Shown piece by piece: positions 1 through 10,106 of a stretch of DNA of 64,000 nt (within the stretch, counting starts at the first letter, position 1; every line of letters starts with the position of its first letter). Both the position numbers and the translations under genes were made by a program. The DNA comes from Phytophthora hibernalis (lineage: Eukaryota; Oomycota; Peronosporomycetes; Peronosporales; Peronosporaceae): positions 124,001 to 188,000 of the forward strand of contig JAAKBF010000360.1 in the NCBI GenBank assembly GCA_012656075.1. The letters are read 5' to 3'. The notes under the pieces are model-generated. The model searched no databases. It saw nothing but the letters and a program-made list of their open reading frames with translations, and was not told the DNA's origin.

Positions 1-193
1 CTCGCTGTATACGGTATACACGCTGGTGCTCGGTGCTGGCCACGCTACTGGCCGTGTCCAGGCTCACGTCGGCCTCCACATCACTCCAATCACCCGCGAA
101 GATGCTGCTAGCGGCCTCACTGTACTCCTCCCAGTCCGGGAGCGCCCATGCGTCACCTCTGGCGCCTTCAACGTCGGCCTCTAGCGCTGCCAT
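1..193 (-). CDS. Acidic protein, N-terminal part, cut by window edge
   Basis: An open frame on the minus strand starts at an ATG (bases 191-193) and runs off the left edge without a stop, giving 64 residues. The start reads MAALEADVEGARGDAWALPD and is rich in Asp, Glu, Ala and Ser, with a hydrophobic/acidic stretch around WEEYSEAASSIFAGDW. I do not recognise the family. The upstream gene on the same strand ends at 342, so about 150 bp separate them, room for a terminator and a small promoter. The start is the first ATG in the frame and is not proven. A second exon beyond the window is likely. It is a partial gene and no function is assigned. Confidence 0.5.
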   Translation of the reverse strand, partial: MAALEADVEGARGDAWALPDWEEYSEAASSIFAGDWSDVEADVSLDTASSVASTEHQRVYRIQR

Positions 194-341
194 GGGCGTC
201 GCTTTGAATGAGCTCCTGGGAATTTGAATTTGAGTTTTGAATCGCTGTGATTGGACGAAAATTCAGCATGGCACTTCAGCCTGCAGTTCATTTTCAGTTT
301 GGTAAAGCTCGCAATATACAGTTGTGAACATGTTTGGGCAG

Positions 342-1300
342 TCAGTCGTCGAACTGCGAGAACAGGTTGGGCGACGTTTTCAGGCGCTTTCGACGCACGG
401 TAGTGGGGGTGCTGTTACTGCTGCTGCTGCTGCCGGCTGTGGTGACACTGGTGGGAGAAGACAACGAGGCTGCGTCAGCATTCATGGCGCGGTGCGTGCC
501 TGGAGGACAGAGTCGCTCGTCCTGCGCGTCTATCCAGATCATCTCGTCGTCGACCTGGAGCTGCACGAGCAGCGACTTGGCTGTGGACAGCACCTTGGCG
601 TCGCGCCACAGCATCCGCTTCTTGCCAGGACGCGACTCACCTACCTGCAAGTCATCGTCCACACGGAAGCGCCGCCAATCGCGCACTTTCGAGTGCAGCG
701 GCATGAGTCTCGGCGACGTCCGAGTCAGCCACTCGTCCCACTTGATGCTCCAGCCGCGATAGTGCACCTTGGCCTGGTTGTCGGTGAGGTTCACGATCCT
801 CGCCTCATACCACTTGCTGTCCGTGTCCAGGGCGTCCACAATTTGCCCAATTTGAGCTCCGACCTCCACTGCTCCAGAGATTCCGGTGATAAGGTATCGT
901 CTCTGTCTGGAGAGCTCGGAGGTGACTCTGGAGCTTTAACTGACGTCGGTGTCGAGATGTGGCCGTGACCCGTAGCCCGCTCCTCCAGCCCGGCAGGATA
1001 CATTTCCACACACAGACGTCTGCCCATTGTCACCACCTCCCGACGTACCGCCCAGTCGTAGCCGAACTCCATTGACAGTGCACCCCATACACGTTCCGTT
1101 ACGAGTCGGTAGTCCACATCTTCCATCAGGTTCGGCTTGAGTATTGAGCGACTGCAGCAACGGCAACTGGCACTGGCGTCTACGATGTCGCCATTGCGGA
1201 TACGAGAGTCACTTGGCGCCTCGCCGCGCTCCACGACGCGCTGCCACCAGCCGCAGGACACGACGTACCAAGCGTCTCCGAGGTGATAACTGCGAGCCAT
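342..1300 (-). CDS. DUSP-domain plus Tudor-knot-domain protein (two frames)
   Basis: The N-terminal half, from the ATG at 1298-1300 (MARSYHLGDAWYVVSCGWW), resembles the DUSP fold of ubiquitin-specific proteases, including the later stretch EDVDYRLVTERVWGAL. The C-terminal half, in another frame from about base 870, looks like a Tudor-knot/chromo-barrel: IGQIVDALDTDSKWYEARIV, then VHYRGWSIKWDEWL. A Ser/Thr-rich basic tail ends at 342. The two frames differ by what one missing base would give, as in neighbouring genes; I found no good GT-AG intron at the join (~870-940). DUSP modules mediate protein contacts and Tudor-knots bind methyl-lysine or nucleic acid, so an adaptor role is possible. No ubiquitin protease catalytic domain is present. 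The two domains could instead be separate genes. Confidence 0.6.
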
Positions 1301-1443
1301 CTTCAGAAGGATTTGACATGGATATGATGAGAATAGGTTCCTAACGTGCACAGAATTGATATGATAGCGGATAGTGGTAGATACGTACGATTGTAGCTGA
1401 TAAGGGTAGATATGGACCAATCCAGGGCCACACAGCGACGATT

Positions 1444-2801
1444 ATGCTGAGCAGCGGACTGCAGTGCCTTCGACGACAGCGACGCGTGTTGGCGTTCGCG
1501 GACGGCGCGCTACGACCGCAGCAGTTTGTGCGACAGCGTGTACCTGCTGCTGGGAAGCTGTGGCAGCGGAATGCGCTGCAAACGCGCGGGTTTGCGATGC
1601 CTGCAGCGATTCTGAGCCAGATGGACCTGCTGGGGCGCCGCTACGACGAATTGACACATGAACTATCTCAGTAAGTGGCTGCTGCCGTGGTTGTACATGT
1701 AAGATAGTGTATGCCTTGGTAGTGCTGTGGAGTGTGTTTTCTAACTGGGTCATGGTGGTTGATGGACAATTGCAGCAACGACGGCAGCTTCTCGTCCGAC
1801 AAGATCACGAACCTGTCCATTGAGATGGCGGAGCTGGAGCCCAAGGTGGTGGCGGTACGTGAGCTGCAGGCGCAGCAGAAGGCGGTGGAGGAGATGGACG
1901 AGATGATCGCTGAGCAGACTGACAGCGACGACGCGGATGCGATCGAACTGCGTCGCATGGCCGAGGACGAGCGTCGGGAGCTGCTGGAGGCCATCAGCAA
2001 ACTGGAAGGCGAGGTGGTGCGGCTCATGCTGCCGCGTGACGAAGCAGATGAGAAGAGCTCCATCTTGGAGATCCGCGCCGGTACGGGTGGTGACGAGGCT
2101 TGTCTGTTCGCTGCTGACATTCTCAAGATGTACCAGAAGGTGGCGCTAGTAAAGGGTTGGAAGTTCGAGATCATGAGTATCTCGGAGACAGACCTGGGTG
2201 GCTGCAAGGAGTGCGTGTGCTCTCTTACGGGTCGCGGCGCCTACGGTCGTATGAAGTTCGAGAGCGGCGTGCACCGCGTGCAACGAGTACCGGTGAACGA
2301 CGTGCGCGTGCACACTAGTGCCGTGTCGGTGGTGGTTCTGCCGGAAGCTGAGGAGGTAGAAGTCGAGATCGACCCGAAGGACCTTCGTATCGATGTCTAC
2401 CGTGCGTCGGGCGCTGGTGGCCAGCACGTCAACACCACGGAGAGTGCTGTGCGTATTACGCACCTGCCCACGGGCATCGTCGCCGCCGTGCAGGACGAGC
2501 GGTCGCAGCACCAGAACAAGGCCAAGGCACTGAAGATTTTGCGCGCGCGTGTGTTCGATGGCATCCGTCGGAAACGCGACGCCGAGCGCCAGACGATGCG
2601 GAACACTCAGGTGGGCTCTGGAGACCGCTCCGAGCGCGTACGGACGTACAATTTCCGCAGAGCCGCGTGAGCGACCACCGAGTGAACGTGACAGTGTTCG
2701 GCATCGAGCGCATGCTGAATGGTGAGCTACTGGACGACATCGTGGATGCGCTGGTGGTGGACGAGCAGAACCACCTGCTGCAGCAGCTTGAGACCCCGTA
2801 G
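1444..2801 (+). CDS. Mitochondrial peptide chain release factor 1 (class I RF)
   Basis: Class I release factor that frees finished proteins from the mitochondrial ribosome at stop codons. Exon 1 (1444-1670) gives an arginine-rich, acid-poor leader suited to mitochondrial import, then YDELTHELS. Exon 2 (from 1776) continues with the helical N-terminal domain (AELEPKVVAVRELQ), the conserved IRAGTGGDEACLFAADI block, GRMKFESGVHRVQRVP, and the catalytic RASGAGGQHVNTTESAVRI with GGQ at 2416-2424. The open frame stops at 2670 just after RTYNF. The missing C-terminal part (VSDHRVNVTVFGIERML to a TAG at 2799-2801) lies one base out of frame, and one extra C at about 2650 rejoins it. The codon-recognition segment after HRVQRVP is unusual: PVNDV replaces the usual PxT motif and is two residues shorter than in the relatives I know. 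Length otherwise fits the family. Confidence 0.9.
1671..1775 (+). other. Intron in the RF1 gene
   Basis: The donor GTAAGTG at 1671 and the acceptor TTGCAG ending at 1775 give a 105-bp intron. Splicing joins CA of exon 1 to C of exon 2 and makes a continuous frame (ELSHNDGSFSSDKITNL) that matches the usual release factor 1 N-terminal spacing. This supports a eukaryotic nuclear gene. Confidence 0.85.
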
Positions 2802-3100
2802 ACATCAACCAGCTCCCACATAAAACGTATAGAACGACATTCTGCAGCGATGCTGGGCCAAATGCTACTGCGACGCCGCCGTTAGTGACGGCAGTTGGTT
2901 CGGCGCACTCAGTCGTGTGCGTTAGTGCGTCCGAGTCACACGTTTGTACCGGTGTGTCTCCAATTCCGGTGCATAGAATCGACATGAAGACGAGCTCGGG
3001 ATGAATATGGGGCGTGTTGACATGTGAGTTAATACGCTAAATAGGGCGGTTTCTAGGAGCATCTAGCCTGCAATAAAATAACGGCGTGTCGGTGCGTCAC

Positions 3101-3777
3101 TCACTGGGCCAAGGCGGCTACAGCCGAGTGCCGATCCTGGAAGCCGAACGAGAAGCGGCGGCTGATGCCCATGCCTATGCCCACGCCCATGCTAACACTG
3201 ATGCTGCCGCGCCGCTTCTTGGTGAAGTGCTGGTCGTGGCGCTGCGCCTCGCGCTGCATGGAGATACTGCGCTGGAAGCCGATAGCTGCGCGGGTCTTGG
3301 CCTGTTCGGCGTCGACCTCGAAGAAGCCCGCGATGAGTGAGAGCAGCGGACAGCCGCGCAGGCGGCACAAGTGCAGCTCGTGTGGCTTGCACAGGTTGAG
3401 GCGCATGGCCAGCTTGAGGAAAAACTGGTCCAGCTCACTGGCACGGGCTTCGAGCTTGTGCTGCGTGAGCAGCAGATGCTTCTTGGGAACTTGTCCTGCT
3501 CCAGGCCGGCCAGGAAGTGGCAGCGTTCGGTGCAGGACGCGTGCGCATTGGCGTCGGCCAGCGTCTTGCCGAGCTCCAGATACAGCTCGCGGATCTCGCT
3601 GTAGCGCTTGGGCACCGTCCAACGCGCGCGGCCGCAGGCGACGTTCAGCACGTAGAGCCACGTGCCGTCAGCTGTGAGGCGTAGTTCGCCCACGTTGACT
3701 TGGAGCGTGGACAGGTCGGCATGTGATGAGCTGGAGACGTCCATGGACATGCACTTGGATCGGGGTGGGGCCACCAT
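3101..3777 (-). CDS. PX (phox homology) domain protein
   Basis: Starts at the ATG at 3775-3777. A short Ser-rich leader is followed by a PX domain: LQVNVGELRLTADGTWLYVL, then the typical lipid-contact block WTVPKRYSEIRELYLELGK (RYSEI carries the phosphoinositide-binding Arg), then CHFLAGLEQDKFP. At about 3493 the frame changes; one extra C in the CCC run gives the PX continuation KKHLLLTQHKLEARASELDQ followed by FFLKLAMRL. The C-terminal part to 3101 has a Lys/Arg patch (TKKRRG) and a Gly/Met repeat (SMGVGIGMGIS). PX proteins bind PI3P on endosomal membranes and act in sorting or signalling; the cargo cannot be inferred. The gene converges on RF1, with 299 bp between their stops. Confidence 0.8.
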
Positions 3778-4800
3778 TATCGAGTAAGGTTGTGGGCAAG
3801 CGAAGAAGGTGTGCGCTTCAGCCGGTAAATTGGAGAATGAACCTCATCATGAGGCATCGCGTCCGCTCGCAGCCCTAGTGCAAGCGCAAGCGCATCGCAC
3901 TGCGATACAGTAGGTTCAAGTTGGTCACCTCTACAAAAAGACAGAAAGATGGCCAGAGAAGGTACGGATGGGCCGGATTGGTCAAAACCAGCTGGCAGTC
4001 TCAGCTGTGCGATGCGCCCTTGTCGATAGTGGAGCCAAGTGAAAACTCGGCGCATCGACCAAGTCGGCAAGACGGTTGCAGCTTTGCCTCGCCTTCAACT
4101 TGGGCTCAATCATGCGACCACGACGTGCTGTCCAATTCTCGGGTCCAACACCAATATTCGCTGCGCCGGATTCCGGTCCTGGCCGATATTATCGGGGGCT
4201 GTCCCAGTCCAAAACAGAAATGCTGGCAACACCACTTTCGTTCGAAGCAGACTGGATACTCTGGAGCATGGCAGAGGACAATAGTAGATGATGCTGTGCT
4301 GTCCACTGTCCACTATTGGGACAGTGTTCAGCAAGATTTCCACCGAGCACGCCTTTGGCTTTGGCAAACGCACGTGCTGGTGGTCGCAAATGGCCCCGAA
4401 ATGTAGAGGCGCCAGACGCAGCACCAAATATCGACTGCTGTGCATTTACTCGCGTCCGGTCAGACAGGCTGATTTTCACGGCCAACGTGGCGTGCTCGGC
4501 TTCGCGGTCTATATGTATTACAGTACGTGGTGCTGTGCCCAGGCTCTCTACTAGAGAGTCTACGTGGTTCTATAGTCTGACCTCAGGTGCTATCCAAGGT
4601 GAGCGCTGGTCAGAAGGGCTTGAGCGCGGCCGCGCTTCTCCCGACAGTGTCAAGCCGCTGGACCAAGCACCCCATGCGACGTCGACCTGCTGGCTCAGGA
4701 CGTCGTCAGTGTTTGCGGTCCATCTTCCACAATCGGAATTACTGTCTGGGGCTCAGGTAATGTACTGCTCGTTTTTGAATCTTCACAATTCTTGTTCACA

Positions 4801-4837
4801 GGAATTAGTGTCACAAATTCTTAGTGACACTAATTCC
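4801..4837. repeat. Perfect 14-bp inverted repeat
   Basis: GGAATTAGTGTCAC at 4801-4814 and its exact reverse complement at 4824-4837 are separated by 9 bases. TACTAATTC and CACTAATTA echoes follow within 40 bases. It could be the end of a small inverted-repeat transposon or a hairpin; I see no gene it would terminate. Confidence 0.7.
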
Positions 4838-5043
4838 CGTATGATACTAATTCTGAACTCACACTAATTAGGGGTTTCAGAATCAACCAAAATGCCCGGG
4901 TTTCGTTTGCAATTAGCGTGGGGATTTGGTGCAGCGGGATAGGTCCGACCCTCCTAAGACCCTGGTTTCTCCGTCGGTGTCTGGGTCTCGGAATAAAAGA
5001 AGCGATGCTGATTGGCCGGTGGTTTATTCCCCGACGAGGAATT

Positions 5044-5070
5044 TATTCCCACCCCATGGGGGTGGGAATA
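5044..5070. repeat. Perfect 12-bp inverted repeat
   Basis: TATTCCCACCCC at 5044-5055 pairs exactly with GGGGTGGGAATA at 5059-5070 across a 3-base loop. TATTCC motifs recur on both sides (around 5025 and 5092). Its role is unknown; a MITE remnant is possible. Confidence 0.65.
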
Positions 5071-5829
5071 TATTGAGGATTATATTCCGAGATAGATATA
5101 AAGTCGGGAGGCAGTTGCCAGACCTTCAAATCATGCAAATCATGATGTACGACCAAAATATGCGATATTACATCCCTTCAACAACCAACCTCCATCCTTT
5201 ACTTGAGAATACTTTATTCAAGTCACTTTACAAAAACGACGTGGGCATTTTATAGTACAACCAATCACATTTTATTTAGCATGATTCTGACTAGTTTATG
5301 CTGCGTAGTTGCCCTGATCCTGCTTATCCGTAGAAATGCTGACCAATCAAGATATCTCATTGTATTCATTTCTTTAGGCCAGCTCCATGTGCCCTTTCCC
5401 CGGCACATTTTCCGGTTGCAGAGAACTTCGGTCCAACGATTCACGCCTAGAACGAGTTTGAAAGGGTATACTCATCAGCAACACAGCTGTCAGCCCCAGC
5501 AATCTAGGGACAGCGTCAGGGAATTACGAGGTCGTTTATCCCCAGACCCAGACACCGACGCAGAAACCAGGGCCTAATCTGCTGCCCTGGGTTCGAGCCC
5601 GTCTTCCTGCAGTTTCCGAGTCGATTATTCCGACATCTGTGAATTAGTTAGGGTCCGCCACGACTTGTGGCATGTTGCAGTTCTATCCGAAGCTTTTGTG
5701 TTGGCAACAAAACTTTAATTACAAAATAGTCTTAAACGTTATCATAAATTACACGTATGGGACTTTGGAGCCAGAGCGCTTATTTTGAGATCAACGAGAA
5801 ACCACAGCAGGAGAAGACAAGAGACAAGA

Positions 5830-6098
5830 ATGAATTCGAATAGCCTTTCAGAAGAGAGCCCATGTGGAGGTTGTGGTGACCTTGTTGGAAGTGTGCACGC
5901 TTGTCCTGAATGTTCTGTGAGCACGCATCCTTTTGCGGTACTCCAGTGGGCCTCGAAGGCTATGGCCAACCCGTGGTGTGCCCAGACTGTAAGGTCCATA
6001 CAGCTCAGGGTGTCGAAAAGATGTCTAGCGCCTCTCCAATCGTGGCCGCTTTCGCGAAATCGCCTGGTCGCGACCTACAAACCGAAAGCCGAGCTTGA
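5830..6098 (+). pseudogene. Short zinc-binding ORF beside transposase
   Basis: From the ATG at 5830 the protein has a cysteine-rich pattern: CGGCG, CPEC, then (after a frame change at about 5936, repaired by one T in TTTT) CGTPVGLEGYGQPVVCPDCK. Paired C-x2-C motifs around a CGTPVG core suggest a small zinc-ribbon or RING-like fold. From memory, similar modules sit beside transposases in oomycete genomes; that is recollection, not a search. The stop overlaps the ATG of the transposase-like frame at 6098, so after correction the two may belong to one element. Confidence 0.4.
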
Positions 6099-6785
6099 TG
6101 AACGAGTCACCATCGGACGTCCCGCCACTGTCACAAGTGGACGAAGATGAACATGATTCATCAACGCCACGCCGCACATCACAGGTCGTCAGCACGGTTA
6201 AACAGCGAGAAAAGGTGGTAAGGTGGTTAGTTTTGATGGAGAAAAAGGGTGGAATCAAGGGCCTTTTTGCTCAGGCAGTCGACGAGTTCCCGGCGGGTAT
6301 ATTCAGGTCTAGTACACGCAATGCAAACATTGCTAAGGTGACGAGATGGTGGAAACAGCGAGATACAATGCTGTATCTGGCGAGAGGGGCCAAGGAGATG
6401 TCTTCAAAACGCACTGGGGGTCGCGCCCGAGGGAACAAGAAGGCTATAATAGGGTGTGGGAGACAGCGAAGTGAATGGGTCTTGTGGATTTACCCACAAT
6501 TGCTTGACGAGTTTGACCGCCTGCGGAAACTTGGATTGAAGTTTGATGCGTCAATGCTACGTCAGCTTGCTCATCGGCTGCTGAGGACGAGTACCGGGTC
6601 GTTTAATATCTCGTCAGTTGACCAGGTTGGTGCTCTCATTACTGATAAAATAACCCCCGGTGGATTCAGACATTTATGGAGGCTCACCGAATTGTATTTC
6701 GCACACAATCGGGTAAGAAGCAGGCCAGTCCAGCGAAGCAGGAAGCGATTGAGCGTGAAGTCGCAGCTCATCTTGGGGACATCGT
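6098..6785 (+). pseudogene. N-terminal half of a DDE (CENP-B/pogo-like) transposase, truncated
   Basis: The frame from 6098 encodes KQREKVVRWLVLMEKKGGIK, a charged region with TRWWKQRDTM, then RSEWVLWIYPQLLDEFDRL, as in the DNA-binding part of pogo/CENP-B-like transposases of oomycetes. At about 6655 one extra C in CCCCC brings in the matching continuation PRWIQTFMEAHRIVFRTQSG (helix-turn-helix) then KKQASPAKQEAIE. Homology ends near 6785 (HLGDIV), where a different ORF begins, and no DDE catalytic domain follows. It is therefore a truncated, immobile copy, probably cut by the neighbouring retroelement. The family assignment rests on pattern memory. Confidence 0.5.
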
Positions 6786-8387
6786 CATGTCCAAGTCGAC
6801 GTCCTCCTCATCCGACCCCAAGGAGGTCGCGGTTGACCGCATTCGAAGACACCGACGACTCCCAGACCCAGACACCGTCACCTGCGCCCAGTACGAATTC
6901 TGGAATCGTCTTTGCCCTGCCCTCGCCGAGAATAACGAATCCCGCGGGCTTAAGGCCCTGGATGACCTCGCACTCGCCATCATGGTCGACGACCCGAACC
7001 TTCCCGCCACGCTCGCCAAACCAGTCATTTTGCTGCCACCGTCCGAAAATCAAGACCCCGGAGAACCACCATTTCACAATCTCTTTCATCGACTTCCCGC
7101 TTCTACGTCACGGTTTTCTACGTCACGGTCTTCCAAGCGTCCCGTGACCCGCAGTTCCGACAAGCTCAAGTCGTCCAAGAAGCAGAAAACGTCGGGCAAG
7201 TCCAGATTCAAGACACCCTTGTTCAAGTTCGAGTTGCTGATCGGAGCCCCGTCCTCGGTCAAGAAAGACTTGGCCGGTCTCGTCAAGGCTGCTGCACAGC
7301 TCGGTAAGGCGCCGTTCCGAGTGGCGTGGCCAACGAGTTTGGTATGGCCCCACCGAGTACCAGGACCTCCACCTCGCCCACTACCGTTTCTGGATGAAGC
7401 ACCGCCGCACCTTTTTCGACTGCGCTCTCTACGCTCCCACCGACAAGGCCGAAGCCTGTCGCAAGCACAAGACCATCGCCAACCAACAGCGCCTCAAGTT
7501 CATCAGTGACAACATTGAAGTTTTCGGCTATTACGAGTTCATGCGTCGCTTCGAGGACGAGATCCACGACAACTTGATGTGGCTCGGCGGCAAGACAGCT
7601 AAGCATTCCGCACGTGCCAAGAACAACCATGACGATGACCTGCCCCAAGAAGATTTGTTGGCTCTGTGGAACCGTGACCGTCCCCGTTATGAGAGGGTGA
7701 TCGCACGGTTGTCCGACCCGCAGACGGTTGATGAGGATGGGTACGCCTCCATCCCAGAGTTGCTGGAACGGTCCAACGCACTCGACCCCACTCACACTGC
7801 TCACCTCCGCCTCTCCTTGCGCGCACTTGCTCGAATTGTGCTCGACATCCGTCAAGGAGCACCCACTAATCCATCCTGGGTAGGCAACAAGACACGCGGC
7901 TCCTGGAAGACACTGCTACGCTCAAGATCGCCCGACTGCTGCAGAAGAACAAGTCTGCCGCCACGCTCGCAGAAAACCATTCCGTGTTGCAGAGATGGGA
8001 GAAGACGACTCGGCCTTCAAAGAGGACGGTGAGTTCACCGCGCTGCCTCCCCAAGCTCCGTTAACCACGAAACCCAAGCTCCCGGCCGTCGACAAAGACT
8101 CCGACGTTTCTTCCCACACCGGCCTCACCGATGAATCCGACCACGAAACCAAGAACATCAAGAAGGAGCACGACTCCGACTTCGAACCTGACGACGAAGA
8201 CGACCAAGACAGTGAAGAAGGCGGCCAGAAGAACAAGAAGGATCCCAAAGCTTCGCAGGACGACACCCAGGAGCCCGATGATAAATCCGGCGGTGGTAAG
8301 GACGTCGAATCGTCCGACACTGATGACAAGAAGCCATCGCCTCCCAAGTCTCCCAAATCACCTAATGCCAAATTTGTGACGCTTTAG
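6786..8387 (+). pseudogene. Unknown retroelement-associated ORF with acidic tail
   Basis: From MSKSTSSSSDPKEVAVDRIR at 6787 a long coding-like stretch runs to a TAG/TAA region at 8387 in at least three frames. Segments include AQYEFWNRLCPALAENNESR, a basic Ser/Lys region (SSDKLKSSKKQKTSGKSRF), a middle block (AHYRFWMKHRRTFFDCALY ... GYYEFMRRFEDEIHDNL) and a very acidic tail (DFEPDDEDDQDSEEGG). I do not recognise a domain. FW-containing blocks occur twice, suggesting an internal duplication or DNA-binding repeats. It lies immediately past the chromodomain end of the Gypsy polyprotein, in opposite orientation, with similar GC-rich codon use. It may be an accessory antisense gene of that element or an independent ORF. 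Confidence 0.4.
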
Positions 8388-8567
8388 CCACAACGTAGAA
8401 CGATCCCATTCCGTTTTCTTTCCAATTTTGTCTTCGAGCGTTCCGTTCCAGCTTCACTTAACTTCAAAAATAAAATCCCCATTAACCACCACCGTTCCAT
8501 TCTCGAACCATTTCAATTTCCATAGGTATCCAACCGTTCCATTGATTCGAGAATTCCACCCCACGAC

Positions 8568-10106
8568 CTACACCATCAGTATGTCGTCTTCATCCACCTC
8601 TGCATTTGCCTCAGCCAAACGGGCACTCCTACGCAGCTCCGGTAGACGGTTCTTCACCCTCTCAAACTGTTCAAAAGCAGTAGCCAACGGGTCATATTCC
8701 GTCATCAACTCAGCCCGCGGTAGCCAAAAAGTCTCAAAGTTGGCCGCCAACGCCAAATATTCCACGGTCCTGCCAGCCTTCCGTTTGGCTACCACTTCCA
8801 ACAACGGGGAATCCTCGCCCGTTATAACCGTATCCTCGTGGCCAATTGTCAACCGCTCCGTGTAACTAGACGGATGCAGATCTGACTACCACCATTCGGC
8901 TCGCTGCCATCTTCCACCACACCCTCAGGTACTTCGTCAATAAAGGTCTGGTCCACCGCCCTTGGAACTTCTTGAGACGGTTAACATTCACGGTCACTTT
9001 CTTATCCGGGTGCGACGGGATATCAATCTGGAACGTATTTTCACCGAGCTTGCCTAAAACACGGTAAGGACCGTGCCATGTGAAAGCCAGCTTCTTGGTA
9101 CGTTTCTCGCCTCTCCGTGCACTGAAGAATTGGTACACCCAAACCGGATCTCCAAGTTCATACTCGACCGGCCGTTGTCGGTGCATCCTCTGCTCATGCC
9201 GATCTTGCGCTTTCACCAACTGATGCTCTACCAACATCCGTGAATCCTTCATGGAACGGTACAGTTCTCGTCTGTACTGAGCCACTTCGTTGCTCTTCCA
9301 TTTCTCGCCCAAGTTCAGGAACGCCACATCTAACAGGATAATCGGGTCTCGACCGTATAAGGAGAAGAACGGCGTGTCCCCCAACGCCTCATGGTACGCG
9401 GTCCGGTAGGCGAACAACACACGCGGTAAATAGAGATCCCAGTCCGACTGTGCCTCACTCACATACATCTTGAGCATTCCAATGAGCGTTCCGTTGATTC
9501 TCCCAACCAGGCCTTGCGTTTGAGGATGATAAGGGCACCGCACAATTTCTTGATCCCGAGCGTCTCGTAAAATGACTTAGCGAGTTCAGAAATAACGTTC
9601 GAGCCACGGTCACTTAACAAACGAGAAGGTACTCCGTGCCTTGCCACCACACCGTTAACCATAGTGTGTACGAACGTCAACGTGTCTAACCGATCGACAG
9701 CGAACGCCTCAGCTCATCGTGTGAAATAGTCGACAAACACCAAGATGTACTTATTGCCAGCCGTCGTGGTCACCAGTGGCTCAATAGCATCCGCTACGAG
9801 TAGGGAGAACGGACCCGTCAAATCAGCTACTGGCATTCGCTGCATCGACCCCTGATTCCACGGTCGATGACCCTTTCCACCTCCACACTCGCTGCATCCA
9901 CGTACATACTCAGCAACATCCTTGCGCCATCCAGGCCAGTATCCGTGTCGTCTCACTCGGTCTCGGGTCTTAGTCAATCCCATATGAGATGACAAAATGT
10001 CCGAATGACAGTAGCGCAGTACAACTTCCTGGTAACCCGCCGGAACTACAGGGACGGTTATCGTCCGTGCTAGTCCCACCGCCGCCGGTAAATATACCTT
10101 TCTCAT
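8568..10106 (-). pseudogene. Gypsy integrase with C-terminal chromodomain
   Basis: The segment opens with a zinc-binding HHCC-like block (SHMGLTKTRDRVRRHGYWPG, then CSECGGG), followed by the catalytic core: LLVADAIEPL with the first Asp, LSDRGSNVISELAKSFYETL with the second Asp and PYHPQTQGLVGRINGTL, where the usual catalytic Glu of QGxxER appears as a Gly. The end (DSPLLEVVAKRKAGRTVEYL ... FWLPRAELM) fits a chromodomain that would steer insertion to marked chromatin. Breaks: TGG to TGA after VFVDYFTR (~9713), one missing A near 9550 and one missing G near 8966. It is inactive as written. Confidence 0.8.

Larger units (their letters stand above)
3778..5784 (+). other. Intergenic region without a supported gene
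   Basis: About 2 kb between the PX gene and the transposon-like region. Several short open frames overlap on both strands (for example around 3921-4445) but none shows a recognisable motif or wins over the others. The region has a short palindrome at about 4546-4560 (CTCTCTA/TAGAGAG), the hairpins listed at 4801 and 5044, and AT-rich stretches towards 5700. It is likely decayed repeat sequence. Confidence 0.5.

Noticed and set aside
3921..4445. Overlapping open frames on both strands
   Set aside because: None has a motif, and they exclude each other; likely chance frames in repeat DNA.
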